Part shown: positions 44,374 through 56,519 of the stretch, one piece after another
How the letters are laid out: each line of letters begins with the position of its first letter
How positions within the stretch are numbered: position 1 is the stretch's first letter
Source: Amborella trichopoda
Taxonomy: Eukaryota > Streptophyta > Magnoliopsida > Amborellales > Amborellaceae
Assembly: GCF_000471905.2 (NCBI RefSeq)
Contig: NW_006494942.1
Location: 262,234 to 326,233 of the forward strand
Direction of reading: 5' to 3'
DNA: 64,000 nucleotides
The notes under the pieces: generated by a model
Database searches by the model: none
What the model saw: the letters and a program-made list of their open reading frames with translations, nothing else
Told to the model about the DNA's origin: nothing
Translations under genes and position numbers: made by a program

Positions 44374-46670
44374 TGTCACGACCCCGCCCCCGACCGCCTC
44401 TCCACACGCGGTAGAGGGGACCGAGCGTGGGTTCGTGATCCCGATGTGGCGTTTATCAATCTAGTTGGGGTCAACACAACAACGTTAATTCGATAATCAA
44501 AGCAAACAATGGAAAGATAAATGCATCAATAATTCTAAATACAAAAGAAAATTTATTAATTTGAAGCTCCACATAATAACAAAAGGGCTTACATAACATT
44601 CTTCCAAAATATTACAGTTGAGTTTAGGGCAATAGGGCTCAAAGTTACAGATTCATGCAATAAACAAAATCCAGGACTAGACTTTCCAACCACATACAAA
44701 ATCTAGATCCCGCCTTCAATAAGTCTAGCTTCAACTTCCTTAAGAAATGCCCGCCATTTAAAATCTTGACCTGTTGTTATCATTCTACAAGGTGGGGAGA
44801 GAGAATGGGATGAGCAATACAGCCCAATAAGTTGGTCTAAGCACTATACATCCATAAATAAGCCTACTATACATCCATAAATAAGCCTACTCATGAATCA
44901 TAAATAATTTATTAAATTATATGGAATTTCAGTGCAACAATCATGAGAGTCAGCGATCGGATCAGTACATCAATTATAAGCATTCTATCGATATAGTAGT
45001 TCTCATTCAATCGATTCAATCATTGGCATTCACAAGCATTGTTCAATCATTACCCACTCACTCTCTAGTTCACCTACTCCCGTAGTAGAGGCCCTATCCA
45101 TCGAGCTAAGCCAATCTCATTGCTTAGGACCTCTACCATCTCCCAGGAGGGAGGGCAATGACAAATGGAAAGATTCACTTAGTAATGCCCTCATACTCAC
45201 ACACACGGCCCCCAGCCCGCATTGGGGGTTCGATAGGCACTTACCTTGCAAGGCGTCAGTCACTAGTCTCATCTCATTAAATCTCAGGGGTGCGACCCTC
45301 CCATTTGACTTTCCCCTAACTACATCATATTATTCAGCAGTTAGGAGATATAGTCGGCATCACTTTCCTTAGTATAACAATCCTCACTACCGATGGGTTC
45401 CCCATCGTGCAGCGAGCAATATCAGTAAAATAGTATCCACTATCGATGGATGCCCTATCATGTAGTGGCCAGTATCAGTGAATCAATGGCCAATATCATA
45501 GTATTATCATAAAACAGTGGCCACTACCAATGGGTGTCCCATTGCATAGTGGTCATTATTATGGCCTCTTATCGTACTCAAGCATTTAATTTCATTCATG
45601 CTAAATCAGTACATTATAACAGATGAATCAAATTTCCATTATGCAAGAATGGAGTCTTACTTGAAATCATCTATTATTCACAAAACATTATAGCATTTAT
45701 CATGAAGCATCTATTGCATGAGCTATCACATGGAATTTATGCTTAGATGTCATCAGTAGCAATTTCGACACTCATCATGTAACATTCATCATGGAATAAT
45801 CACATCAGCCTTGCACTTATCCATTTATCACATAGCACATGGTTGCGTAGCACCATCCACATAATGAAATTCGCATGAAAATCATCACATAATACTGACA
45901 TTTATCACTTATCAAATATGTTACATAACTGCTTGAGTAGCTTAATGAGTAACTCCGAGAAAGGTGGCAGAAGACGAGCATGATACTAACTCTGTGAAGT
46001 GCAACAGTGGCATACCCTCTTCTCAAAGGTGTAATCCCCAATCTAGGGAGAATTTAGAAGTACTTTAAACATGCAACATTAAGTTTATTCATTGATCTTT
46101 CAAATGGTGGCAGTTTGAAGACGTTTGGACCCCGTTTGATAGGCCAAAAAAGTGACACAAGAAGAGTCACAATTGCAGGAATTTACCGCGGCTTTGGGCA
46201 GTGAAATGCCCCAACATTTTGAGGCATATGTTTGGCACATTCAAAATTTTATCATGGCATAAAAAGAAAAACTAAAATAGACATTATATCTTTCATTCAG
46301 GACCGATTTAGGCGCCGTTTGGTCATTGAGAGCCTGAGGCAAGGACCCTCACAGTTGCTGGAAAAATCCCACTTTTATCTTGCTACCCAAATGATACACA
46401 CCATTTCATAAGACAAAATAAAACCCAGCACAAGCCTTATTCCTGTCAAGCAAATTAAGCAAGTTTTTACATGAGAACTACTCTATAAATTTATCAAGTT
46501 CATTACTCAATGCTCAATCATTCATTCAAGCCCTCTTTTTAATTCATTTATGTTCATGCATCTCATTCTATCATCTTGCGCTTCACATCAACTTAAATTT
46601 AAATACCATAAAGTGAAGTGATGCGCGACACTAAACCCACTTACCTGGTCCCTCACTATGTCTTCAATCT
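44374..46670 (-). repeat. 5' LTR of C2
   Basis: The minus strand ends GGTCGTGACA just before the primer-binding site. It extends about 2.3 kb to the start of C3 coding sequence; its outer border is not certain because the expected TGTAAGGA start is not seen near 46670, so its beginning may be truncated. Imperfect tandem blocks (CACTATCGATGG(A/G)TGCCC(T)ATC) lie at 45380-45570. No gene inside. Confidence 0.7.
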
Positions 46671-46674
46671 CCTC

Positions 46675-47077
46675 TCACAACCTTCCCTGGCTTCAAGGGT
46701 GTTATGAGATTTGGCAAAAAGGGGAAATTGAGCCCACGATTCATTAGACCTTTTGAGGTCTTGGAAAGAATTGGAAACATGGCTTACCGACTTGCCCTGC
46801 CACCTGAACTGGCCAGCATCCACAATGTCTTCCATATATCACTGCTGAGGAATCAACCTGACCTGTCCCATGTCTTGGAGTATGAAACAATCCTGCTCAA
46901 GGAATATTTGACCTATGTTGAATCACCAGTTGGGATTTTAAACATGAGAGTACATGTATTACCCCATAAAGAAATTCCTCTGTTCCGTGTGCAATGGCAA
47001 TATCACTCAAGGGAAGAATCAACATGGGATTGGGAAGATGAAGTTAGAGAGAAATACCCCCACCTTTTTGGTTAATG
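46675..47077 (+). pseudogene. Integrase C-terminus and chromodomain (C3)
   Basis: Open for 123 codons from 46704: MRFGKKGKLSPRFIRPFEVL, NMAYRLALPPELASIHNVFH, then VHVLPHKEIPLFRVQWQYHS and REESTWDWEDEVREKYPHLF, ending at a natural stop. REESTW..ED..R.KYPHLF is the Tekay/Del chromodomain end. Nothing upstream of the integrase C-terminus remains. It matches C1's 3' end (31293-30885) but lies on the plus strand. Confidence 0.9.
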
Positions 47078-47107
47078 TTAATATGATTTTGAGGAAAAAA
47101 TCCTTTT

Positions 47108-47743
47108 AAAAGGGGGGGATGATGTAAGGATCATGATTTTCTTCCAGCTTAGTGACACGCACGGAGATGGATTGTGAGGCAGAGACCTAACACCATTTGG
47201 AGCATCTCCACGTGTGTATAAGGTCTTAGCATCGTCTATGGTAGGGAGGAAGGAGAAAGAGAAAGAAGACACAATGCTTGTTGTCTAAGAAGACACAGCA
47301 CTAGCTGTGAAAGAAGACACAGCATCGGTTGTGTAAGAAGATACAACACCGGCTGTGTAAGAAGGTGCAATTATGGCTGTGTAAAAAGAAAAGATCCATC
47401 GCCGTTTGTGAATCCAAGCCTAGCGCCGGCTCTGAAGTGAAGGGCGTAGCGCCGTCTATGAACCATCGTTAGCTGTGACCCAGCGCCGTCTGTGAAATGA
47501 GAGCTAGAGAGCAATCCCGTGCGTGAATTGAGGGCAGTGTCGGGAGCATCTTGGTCAAATGTACGGTCGTCGTACGTGTCAGCGCCACTCCGTATGTGTT
47601 AGAGACGCGTGTGATTGTGTCAGCCATAGTGTTTTCCCAACCACACCTTCCCTTTTTAGCCTTTCCCTCTTCAGGCAACGTCATTTTCCCCCGTCATTCT
47701 TCCACTTTAAACTCTCTCTCTCTCTAGAAAACCTATTGTTTCC
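47108..47743 (+). repeat. Polypurine tract and LTR-B start of C3
   Basis: AAAAGGGGGGGATGA (47108-47122) is a typical plus-strand primer tract; the LTR then begins TGTAAGGATCATGATTTTC at 47123. It runs 621 bp, including a minisatellite of AGAAGACACAGC(A/G)(C/T)(C/T)GG(C/T)TGTG units at 47265-47480, to 47743, where E4's LTR-A starts. Confidence 0.85.
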
Positions 47744-50655
47744 TGTTGGAAGACATTTTTCATCATCATGGGTCTCCAGTCAATAAAGCCTAACAAACAG
47801 TGGAAATTTCGATTGTCTCAGAATAGCCCCATAACTGGCCATGATCTTCATAAGGACTCGCAAAAGTCTCTTGCCAAGTTTCATCATATTTTGACATTGC
47901 TAAGGTAGTGCATACTGAGAAACAATTTCCACAGAGTCAACCTCTTGTACCCTGAAACGGACCCCATAACTAGAGCTATATTTCGGTGTCTTAATTTTTT
48001 TTGGGACCACTGCTATTAGATTCGGCATGGGTGAAAACCCTCAGGGACCAAATTTCTGCTTGAGCGAACAATCCAAAAAGATGTTATAGACAAAAGAGCA
48101 AAACAGGAGGAGTTGCACGCTATTCCCAATCAGCCACCCTACAACTGAACTCCATTAAAGGGGCAGTCACGATCAGTGACTTTAGACGCTTATATATCCC
48201 TCGTATGAGATTGGATTGCACTCAAACTTGATGAAGAGTGTTCCTCTCGTCAAGACGAGCATTTCAATATGTAACGCCCGAGCGCAAAGAAAAGCTAGAA
48301 GAAAGTGCAAGAAAATCAACAGCATCATGCCTAGCTCGATCAGCCAAATCACGTCGCTCGCATGCTCAATCGATGTGAAACCAATTCCATCGCATGCGTA
48401 AGGGCTAGGGCTATCTCTACTCCGAACCCCATGCATGATGAATGATCGAATTGTGCACACAAAGCCGATGAAGTGACTGAAAATTTTGTCGTCGAAATTC
48501 CTGATTCCAGCCAAACTCCAAAGTTGCAAAATCTTCATTCGAGTACAGAATCAAGCTGCATTTGTTACCTAACGATCGTGATGGCATGCTCAGTGTGATC
48601 CAACGAAGAAATCATAGGAAAACATCAAGTAATGAACACATTATCGATCTGAAGTTTCAAGATTCATCCAAATTTCAAGTTGCATGATCGTGCCCTAAAA
48701 ACAGGATCCATGGCTCGAAGTTGTTCTCAAATCGATTGTGATGCCGAGACATACAAGAAAACAATCGTCTTTCAATCAAACAGGGATCAAAATGACCCCG
48801 GATCATCCATGAAAAATCATGCACGTTCTAAGGCAACACTGGGACTATCTTGGCTATCATTTTTCACTCTATTTACTAATTTCTTTTAATTCAGTTGAAT
48901 TTTCAGCAATTAGGTTTAATTTTGATCAATCCACCTATGTTTGGGCACATTTCTATATATACCACGTACCATCATTGTACGCAGAGGCTTAAAAAACCCT
49001 TCACAAAAAGAGAATTTTTACTTAATAGAATTTTGTTTCCTTTTTATTGTTGGGTCACGTTTGGAGAGAGAAAGTAAGGAAAGAGAAACTTTTGGATTGG
49101 TAACCCTAGGCTCAAAGTAAATTTTCTCTCTCTTCTTTGCTTTCTTCTTCTTCTTCTTCGTCTTAGCCTCCCTCAAAGGCCATGCACGGCAGTGGCAGTG
49201 CTCTGCATTTCTTCTTTCTCCTTCCTAGGGTTTTATAGGTCGTACATGGCGATGGCAGAGCCATGCGTGAGTTCCTTTCCCCCTTCTATTTGCACGTCTC
49301 AATCGCTCGACGAGATTTGTAGAAGGCACCGCTCATCATCGTCCACAGGTGTATCCTCGACGTCTCATCGAGGAACATGGGTAGCAAAGCTTAATGCCGT
49401 CCGCGGGGGCTTCACCTTATCGCGTGACCATTGCAGGCGGCGATGTCCATCGCTGTCTGCGAAGGGTCGTGACAATACCCATCACCGTCTGTGAGATTCT
49501 CTTTTGTGCTCGGCACTCGTTGCCATGTGCAGGCTTCTCTCACGTGCTCCTGGCCCATCGCCGCCTGTAGGCTCCTTTCCCTCCTCTCTGCGTCTATCAT
49601 CATGAGCTGGCTTCCCTTGTGCCCCACGCTTATCGCCGTGTGCTCCACGAGAGGTAATCACCACGTGACTTAGGAGAAGTTATCGCCGTGTGCCTCGCTA
49701 GAAGCTGTCGCCATCCGCAAGAGATGTGTTGCCTTCTCTCGTTGCCAACAGCAATTCTTATTTCCATCCACGGGTTTCTCTCGTGTTTCACGTCTAGCGA
49801 CGTGTGCCTCACAGGGAGATATCGCTAGAAGCCATCGCCGCGTGCAATGGACACAGTGTCTTCTCATGATGCCAACGACGAGGCCCATCGCCGGCTGGGT
49901 TCTTCCTCCCTCCACCATCTCGCTCTCTCTCTCTTCGTTCCCTTTTCCTCTCTTCAATCTTTTCTCTTCTCACTTGACTGAGGGTAGACTTAGCCTACCA
50001 CTTCCATAGCAGTCTGGCTGTCGACCAGTATTGCCGTCGTGGTGGTCCTGAGTGCCACGCCCATCTTGCTGGCACATCAGATTGGGACAGTCTTATCGGC
50101 CTTGGTTTTGAGTAGTATCGCCATCGCACTGGTCCTGAGTACCATGCCCGCCTTGCTACCACTCCGAGTCGGTAACTCTCTAGCTTTCATGCTTGTCTCT
50201 CCCATTCATCAAGTTCTCTTGTCTTTTCCATCTTTATTTGAACCTTCGACTCCATCACTCTCTCATATGAATGTACATTGCCCTAAGACAAGGGTGGGTC
50301 CCTTTGGCCCACTTGTCTTGAAAATTAACCATGTTAGTATTGTGCAGAAAACAAGATGAACGTAGGTTAAGGGAGGCGATTCCGAACCAGCTAAAGAAGT
50401 TAAGGGATTTCTTCATGATCTAAGAGGGCGCCCACATGAGCCAGCCCTAGTAAGTCTCGAACCCNNNNNNNNNNNNNNNNNNNNNNNNNNNNNNNNNNNN
50501 NNNNNNNNNNNNNNNNNNNNNNNNNNNNNNNNNNNNNNNNNNNNNNNNNNNNNNNNNNNTGAGAGAGCGATCTCAAGTTTCAGATTCATTAGAAACCCGA
50601 GATACGTGCTGCAAGATCATCTAGATCCGGAGGGTGAGATTGAGGCACCTAACCT
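47744..50655 (+). repeat. 5' LTR of E4 (LTR-A)
   Basis: Begins TGTTGGAAGACATTTTTCAT, the best-preserved LTR start, and ends GGCACCTAACCT. TATA at about 48952-48961 (CTATATATA). Its minisatellite (49390-49880) uses units such as TCGCCGTGTGC(C/T)(T/C)C(A/G)C. A run of 95 N at 50465-50559 sits in the conserved U5 end; the same interval in E3 is roughly 80-90 bases, so little is missing. Confidence 0.9.
50465..50559. other. Sequence gap (95 N)
   Basis: Unknown bases in the U5 end of E4's LTR. By comparison with E3 it should hold the TTGTTCTTGAGCAAGG stem and its flanks. Confidence 1.
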
Positions 50656-50658
50656 GCT

Positions 50659-50677
50659 TGACGACTCCATTGGGGAC
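50659..50677 (+). other. Primer-binding site of E4
   Basis: TGACGACTCCATTGGGGAC, three bases after the LTR end, two changes from the family form. Confidence 0.7.
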
Positions 50678-50901
50678 TTATTACCCCTTCGTCTGTTCGC
50701 TCTCGTTTGATTAGTATCATATTTTACTTCCTGCACTACTTTCTATGGCACCTAGGTTATTCAACTCATTCATCCGAGTCAAGGACTATCTTATCCCTGC
50801 ACTCGTAACTGTATTAGGGAAGCAAACTGCTCAAGCTTCCTTCCCTACACTCCTTCTTAGTCGGGACTCGCAGTTCGGCTTCTAGGCCCTTTCCTGGGTT
50901 G

Positions 50902-52130
50902 ATGCTGGAAGGGACTTAAAGGTCCTTGACTCCCTACTTCCTCACCCTGGTGGACCCTCCATCAAGGCCCCTTGCATTGGTAGAACATCAACTACCACAC
51001 ACAGCATGCACCCTGCTACTGGCAAGTCCCTCGCCATTCATATTGCTGGGGTACATCAGAAGACTGCCCTGTCCACTCTCACGAAAGGTAATCAAGTTGC
51101 GATCGCTTCTGAGGGTCGTTGCAAGGCTACACCCTGAACTTCTTCACTACCCCAAACCTTTACACCTTGAGGCTCAGCACATGGCGGTGAAAATCCTGGG
51201 GTCTCCACCCCCACACACACCAAAGAGCTCGTGGTCCAACCACTCGAGCCACACCTGGGGGCAACTTTCATGCTGCCTCAAATACGTGTTCAGCGCTATG
51301 TCTTCTAAGGCCAAACCTTGTGCGCTCCATGCATCCCACATCTCGGGGCAGCGTCAGCTCGAGCACACAAGGGTTGATAGCTCTGTCCTCCCTCTCAGCA
51401 CCCACAGCTTAGCCCAGTGAGAGATAGGTTATTACCCGGTCCCTCATAGATACAAGCTCGTGGATCTCGACCTCTTAAGGTTGAACCAGTTGAGCAAACC
51501 CATGCTGACCCCCAAGTCATCTGTATGGCTAACCCTAAGGGTGCATAAGTAACAACTTTACAGGTTCCTCCTCACTCCTGACTAAGGCAGAGTTATCAAT
51601 CAACCCCTTCTTCTGTCACTCCTCCCTCACTGAGCAAGCACCTCGAGACTTGGTATTCAAAGGTCTTCCCTAAGAGTACCATCATGAGCCAGCCTCAGGC
51701 CAGCCGTTCACTCGAGCCTCACAAGGGAATCCGGGGCAACAGCCTGATGTCAGACAAGAGACTCCAGCCTCTAAGGTAGCGACCCAAGTTGCCCTCAGTC
51801 ATTGGACCCCATTGTTTGCTACAACTAATAAACACAGACCTCGCCTGCTCAAGAAAAGCGAGGTAGTCCAAGCCTCAAGCTCTGTTCTGGGGTGAGGTCC
51901 ATAGCCGCCTCAAGACCAAGCAGAAGAAAGGTTTGCAGATTCTGACCAAAGAAGCCCCCAAGGCAGTTGAGGTTACCACCTTTCATGCTCTCCTACCTTG
52001 TAATCCCTTCTTCCCTCTGTGGATCCCAGAGCCCGAGCCAGTCCGAGAGTATTGCTTAGTGACCACTGCTCAAAAGCCACAGTCCCAAGACCATCGAGAA
52101 CCGATCCTCACAAGGTCGGTGTATAATGCT
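50902..52130 (+). pseudogene. N-terminal ORF relic before gag (E4)
   Basis: Starts at ATGCTGGAAGGGACTTAAAG, the decayed MRRDLKV position. Fragments in several frames: 50926-51420, then from about 51645 KTWYSKVFPKSTIMSQPQA, KGIRGNSLMSDKRLQP, and KQKKGLQILTKEAPKAVEV (51933-52139). Matches E3 38859-39991. The WYSKVFPKST block is best kept here. Confidence 0.65.
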
Positions 52131-52930
52131 CGAGTCTAGTTGGGGCCTGCAAATCGACTTGCCATGCATGACTCGCCAACCTCAACCATCCATTACTCGA
52201 TCTAGCTCTGACCTTCCAAAAGAAACGTTCAGTGTCATGGCGATTAACAAGCCAGATGACGCCCAAGAAGAGTGGATAAACAGGTTCGAGGTAATGATGC
52301 AGTCCATTCTTGAAAAGATGGAATGTCTAGAAGCCTTCAGGTCCCTCGTACATCGACCAAGTGTCGTTTCTCCCGAACTATCAAAAAGGGAAGCTCCCCC
52401 TATTCAACAGTACTGCATCCCTGCACCAGCATACTGGTCACTTCCAAGAGGCGTATCGAGAGACGACAATTGACGGGAGACTCCTCCTCTGTTAGTTCGT
52501 CGAGACCCTAGAAGGGCCAGCCTTCCAGTGTTATGCTCGGCTGCTCCAAACTCGGTGCACACCGGGGAGGAAATGGAGCAGGTTTTTTACCAACTCTTTT
52601 ACGAAGTTCAAAGAAACATGGAAACCATCGAGCTCCTCACTTGGACTCAAGACCCTGGTGAGCCAGTTGACAAGTTCATCACCCGATGGAGAGAGCTGGC
52701 AAACTTTCATGCCACTCCCATGACTGAGAAAGAAGTTGTCCAGACCTGCATATGGAACATGCTTCCCGAGATCTCCCTGCATGTCTAAGCTTCTAATCCA
52801 CCCTCCATGTCAGATCTCATCTCTAAAGCAGTTCATATTGAGGGTCTATCCAAGCACCATGGCGGATCTTGTTAGCAACCCTCTGGTTCAAACTCCCGCT
52901 CCAACAATCGGGGAAACTAGCAAAAAGCAG
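52131..52930 (+). pseudogene. Gag domain (E4)
   Basis: 52236-52360: AINKPDDAQEEWINRFEVMM and a coiled coil; then a deletion relative to M around 52390-52450; at 52528-52788 the gag domain: GEEMEQVFYQLFYEVQRNME, LLTWTQDPGEPVDKFITRW, FHATPMTEKEVVQTCIWNML and PEISLHV, then a stop. This is the most complete C-terminal part of the gag domain in the window, ending with the PE(I/L)SLHVEAS motif region. Confidence 0.8.
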
Positions 52931-53159
52931 TGATCAGTTTAGCCAACACTGTGACTGACACTAACAAAGCCGTTCCTCAAACCTTGGACCTCTCCAGGCA
53001 CAAACGTCTCAGGCCAGGGGCAAGCAACAGTCCAAGGCTGGGGGCAAGCAACAGTCATACAATAAGGTCCTGTCCCCTAAAACGATACAGTGAAGTGACT
53101 TCTGGACCCAACACCAGAACAATCCTTTGATAAGGAGTGGACTCTTGCACTGCTTCAAC

Positions 53160-54417
53160 TACTATTAGAGAAAAATAGATCCAGCTACCAGAGGTCAGCA
53201 CTTCAGAACAAGCTGGACAGGATACACACGAGAGATACTGCGCCTACCATAGGAAAGTAGAACACCCCACTCAGGACTTCTATAAGCTGAACGACACTAT
53301 CAAAGCCCTTATTAACAAGGGTCAGATAAAGCTCGAAGAGTTAAAGAAAGCATTCAGAGCAACTGAGGCTTCTCACACTATTTTCCATAATTCTCAAAGA
53401 GGTACACATCACGCAAAAGCCGACAAGGCAGCCCAAGTTCCTGCCTCTAGGAACTGAGAACCTCTAATGCTCATATCACCTGATACAAGGCCATGACATA
53501 AGCGAATGCATTGTCTTCCATGAACTCTTGAAATAAACGATGCAACAATGTCAGGAAGCTCATGGTAAATCAGAAGGACACCCTCAAGCCCTCTTCCACC
53601 AGTGCAATAAAAACTCCTGACGCAAGCCTCGTTAAGCACTTAGCTAGATCCTCTGCAGACCCTTTTCAAGGCGATGCTTCAACATGGTCTCATCGTTCCC
53701 AAGCCCGCCAGGCAGCCTAAACACCTTGCTTAGGGTACAAAAAACCTCTGGTGCCCATAACACCAAGTATGAGGCCACAAGCTGAAAGAATGCTCTGGGT
53801 TAGAAGCTATGGTCACTCAGACGGTACAAGAAGGCCACATCATTTGCGCTGTTCTCCCAAAGCACTTCCAAGCCGTCTCTCCCATCCAAGAGGAAGCCAC
53901 ACTACATGTCCCCTATGAGCATACACTGGACCCTTCAGAGCCCTCGACTTCTCAGCCCTAGGAAGTCTACTATGGACGAAGTAGGCTCAAATACATGAAG
54001 CGCGAGGTAGTCCACCAAGCCAAGGCTACTCATCAAGCCGACAAGGCAAACTAAACCCCTCCTCAGGGATCCAAAAGGAGACGAGCACCCAGGTCTGCTC
54101 ACTAAACGAATTGTCTGCCTTAGCCACCAATCGAGGAAGAGTTTCTTAGGCTCCTTCATCCACTGCCAACCTTATAGGATTTCACCCCAAGCGTAGCTCG
54201 CCTTATCCTGTCGTCCAATCAGACGACATCCCTGAGTCATCAACAGCTTGGGAGTCATCCAATATGGGTGACGACGCTAAAAGCACCCCACAATGGTCAA
54301 AGCCGGGGCAAGACCTAAAATAGCCCCTGCACACATCCAATTCCGGCGGCGATGTCAAAAGCTACCCGAAACATTCTAACTCTTCTTCTTCTCCCTCCTT
54401 TTCTATTTCTTCCATAG
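53160..54417 (+). pseudogene. Gag zinc-knuckle region and linker (E4)
   Basis: Three CX2HX4HX4C knuckles: CAYHRKVEHPTQDF (53239-53280, last Cys lost), CSYHLIQGHDISEC (53468-53509, intact) and a third at 53752-53793 with a stop in place of Tyr (CP.HQV..HKLKEC). Spacing matches E1 within 10 bases. The linker after 53900 is degenerate, ending in CTAAC, a pyrimidine tract and TCCATAG/GTGCAGC at 54417/54418, the putative intron acceptor. Confidence 0.75.
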
Positions 54418-55709
54418 GTGCAGCTCGATAGTGCCCAGAGTTCCAGAGATCTTGGAAGCTCTAGCCTTAGTAGGTCGCAGTAAAAGAGCCTAAAAAAAAT
54501 GCTGGCCTAGGCGGCTGGATTCTTGACAGTCGCCGATGCTCTGTCAACCCAAGGCAAGACCGAGCCATCCTCAAGCTCCTCTTTTAAAGAGGCCTCCCAC
54601 ATAGTGCAAATCTGGGAAATATAATCCTGCATAGGGAAAATGAACCTAAGATCGGGAAAGAAGCAACAGCCTATACCTCAAAAGCTCAAGGTCCTCAAGT
54701 TTCTTGATCCTTCACCATTCCCTAAGCCTCAACCTCAAACCTCTACATCCCTAATACAAATACCTATTGCCTCCCCTTCAACCCAAACCGCACCAGTTGA
54801 AAAACAAAGTCAGTCAATGTCACAAACCAAGACTCAACCAAAGCCTATTCCTAACCCTACCCTACCATCTACACTAGTGGTTGGATCAGGAACGCAGAAG
54901 ACTAATGAGGATAAAGTGAAATATGATGTAATAGGGCACTTGAGGAAGCTTTCGTCCCTCTTAAGTATCTATGACATCATTCTGTTGTCTAAAGACTATC
55001 GTATGGCCCTGGCTCAAGCTCTTTTTAACTCAGAGGTATACGAGACAGAAGTGGAGCCTATTGAGGTTGACCCAGCCATCCAAAGTGGGTTCTTGGCAAT
55101 CTCCCTTTTCGAAGATGACCTTTAGTTGGGAGGCAAACTCCACAATTGCCTCCTCTTTGTGAATGGTGAACTACAGACTTGCTCTATCAACCAGATCATG
55201 CTGGATGGAGAGTCAACAGTCAACTTGATCCTAAGAAGGATCCTCACCCGATTGGGATTAGAATCTGATGACCTCACTCCTACCCATATCACCGTGCAAG
55301 GTTCAACCAATCAGGAGAAAAGCCAGTTGGCACAGTGCGTCTTGGCCTAAAGATCCGTGATCTCAATGATTATGCTCAGTTTCATGTGATCGACATTGAT
55401 ACATCTTACAACGTCCGGCTCGGCCGCCCTTGGCTTCATGATCAGGGGGTGGTTCCTTCCATGCTCCACCAATGCTTCAAGTACAGCTGTGATGGGAGAC
55501 AGCACACGGTCTATGCTGACAAAAGACCGTTCCCTATAGTCGAAACTCATTATGTTGACGCTAAGTATCATTTCACAGACCTTCCAGCACCAAAAAAGTC
55601 AAAGGACGATGATTTGAAGCCTGTGAGAGAGATAGGACCCTCGTCTCACGATGATGCTGAAGATCTGGGACGAATGATTACAAACATGTTCAAAGAGGAG
55701 GAAAGATAA
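54418..55709 (+). pseudogene. Retropepsin-like protease ORF (E4)
   Basis: 54640-55125: MNLRSGKKQQPIPQKLKVLK, a Pro/Gln/Thr-rich linker, then YDIILLSKDYRMALAQALFN and VYETEVEPIEVDPAIQSGFL. A stop, then 55126-55350: FVNGELQTCSINQIMLDGES and VNLILRRILTRLGLESDDL, with the catalytic motif D-G-E; after one frameshift 55335-55709: DYAQFHVIDIDTSYNVRLGR, PWLHDQGVVPSMLHQCFKYS, RPFPIVETHYVDAKYHF and DAEDLGRMITNMFKEEER. The order and wording match the plant retropepsin-like proteins with LGRPW(L/I)H..GVV.S.LHQC. D-G-E suggests loss of activity. Confidence 0.85.
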
Positions 55710-55739
55710 TGCAAAACCCTCCATTTAACTTCTATCTGG

Positions 55740-56490
55740 CCAAGTATACCTTATCACCTCTCCGAGGTCATGGTTCCATCTCCTGAAGACAAAGCTTTCC
55801 CCTCTACCTCTGCTTCTAATTCTCCAGAACAAAATGGCAAGCTAGAAGCGACTCTTGAGACTGTGGAAGCCTTGAAGGTAGACCTTCTAGCACTGAGAGT
55901 TACCTATATGCGGAACTAGCAAAAGGTTCTACACATCCCCATTACTCTTTTAGAAGCAAAATTGGCACACCAACAATCGAGGAGGGTACTCCAAATTCCA
56001 TCCTACTGAAACAAGGGGATCACCAGCAGCCAAGAGATGGTCTTTCACCTTTCAGAGGCTCTCGAAGAGGTATAGGCCGATAAGAGGCAGCCCTTCAACT
56101 CTCAGGAACAGGATCCCAAGGTAGAACTGAGAAGCGAGGTTCGTAGCCTCTAGAATCCGTTGGAGGTTATGCGTGTAGCTTCAAATTACTTGAAGGAGTT
56201 TGTCCCTGAGACTAAGATTTATGACGAGCACAAAAGCAATGAACCTCAAATCGAAGCCAAGGCTCCCCCAGATTGGGGTATTTATAGTAAACAGATTCAC
56301 CAAATCATGAGAAGCTCACCAAAATCATGAGAACCATGAATTATGAGCCCCTGTCCAATCAAATACTAAGGGGTGAGGAAGTAGCTGCTCCCCCATTCGA
56401 CGTAATTGAAGCCATGACAAGCAGTCAAAAGACGAAGCAAGGAGTGGGATGTCCATTTTTGTCGCACACAACTAAAGGGCAGAAGCAATA
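55740..56490 (+). pseudogene. Coiled-coil tail after the protease (E4)
   Basis: 55770-55918: MVPSPEDKAFPSTSASNSPE then GKLEATLETVEALKVDLLAL, a heptad-rich coiled coil; near 56120-56225 LRSEVRSL and LEVMRVASNYLKEFVPETKI matches M at 22260-22180; 56339: MNYEPLSNQILRGEEVAAPP with a stop near 56490. Broken by several stops. No RT motif between this and the protease. Confidence 0.7.
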
Positions 56491-56519
56491 AAAAGGAGAA
56501 GGAAGAACAAAAGTCATGT

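Larger units (their letters stand above)
40934..46670 (-). mobile_element. Chromovirus C2 (Tekay/Del-like), 3' truncated
   Basis: Minus-strand order: LTR (46670 to 44374), primer-binding site, gag, knuckles, protease, RT, partial RNase H, deletion, partial integrase. It ends at 40934 just before the integrase's catalytic Glu. Better conserved than C1 in gag and protease but still with stops. Confidence 0.85.
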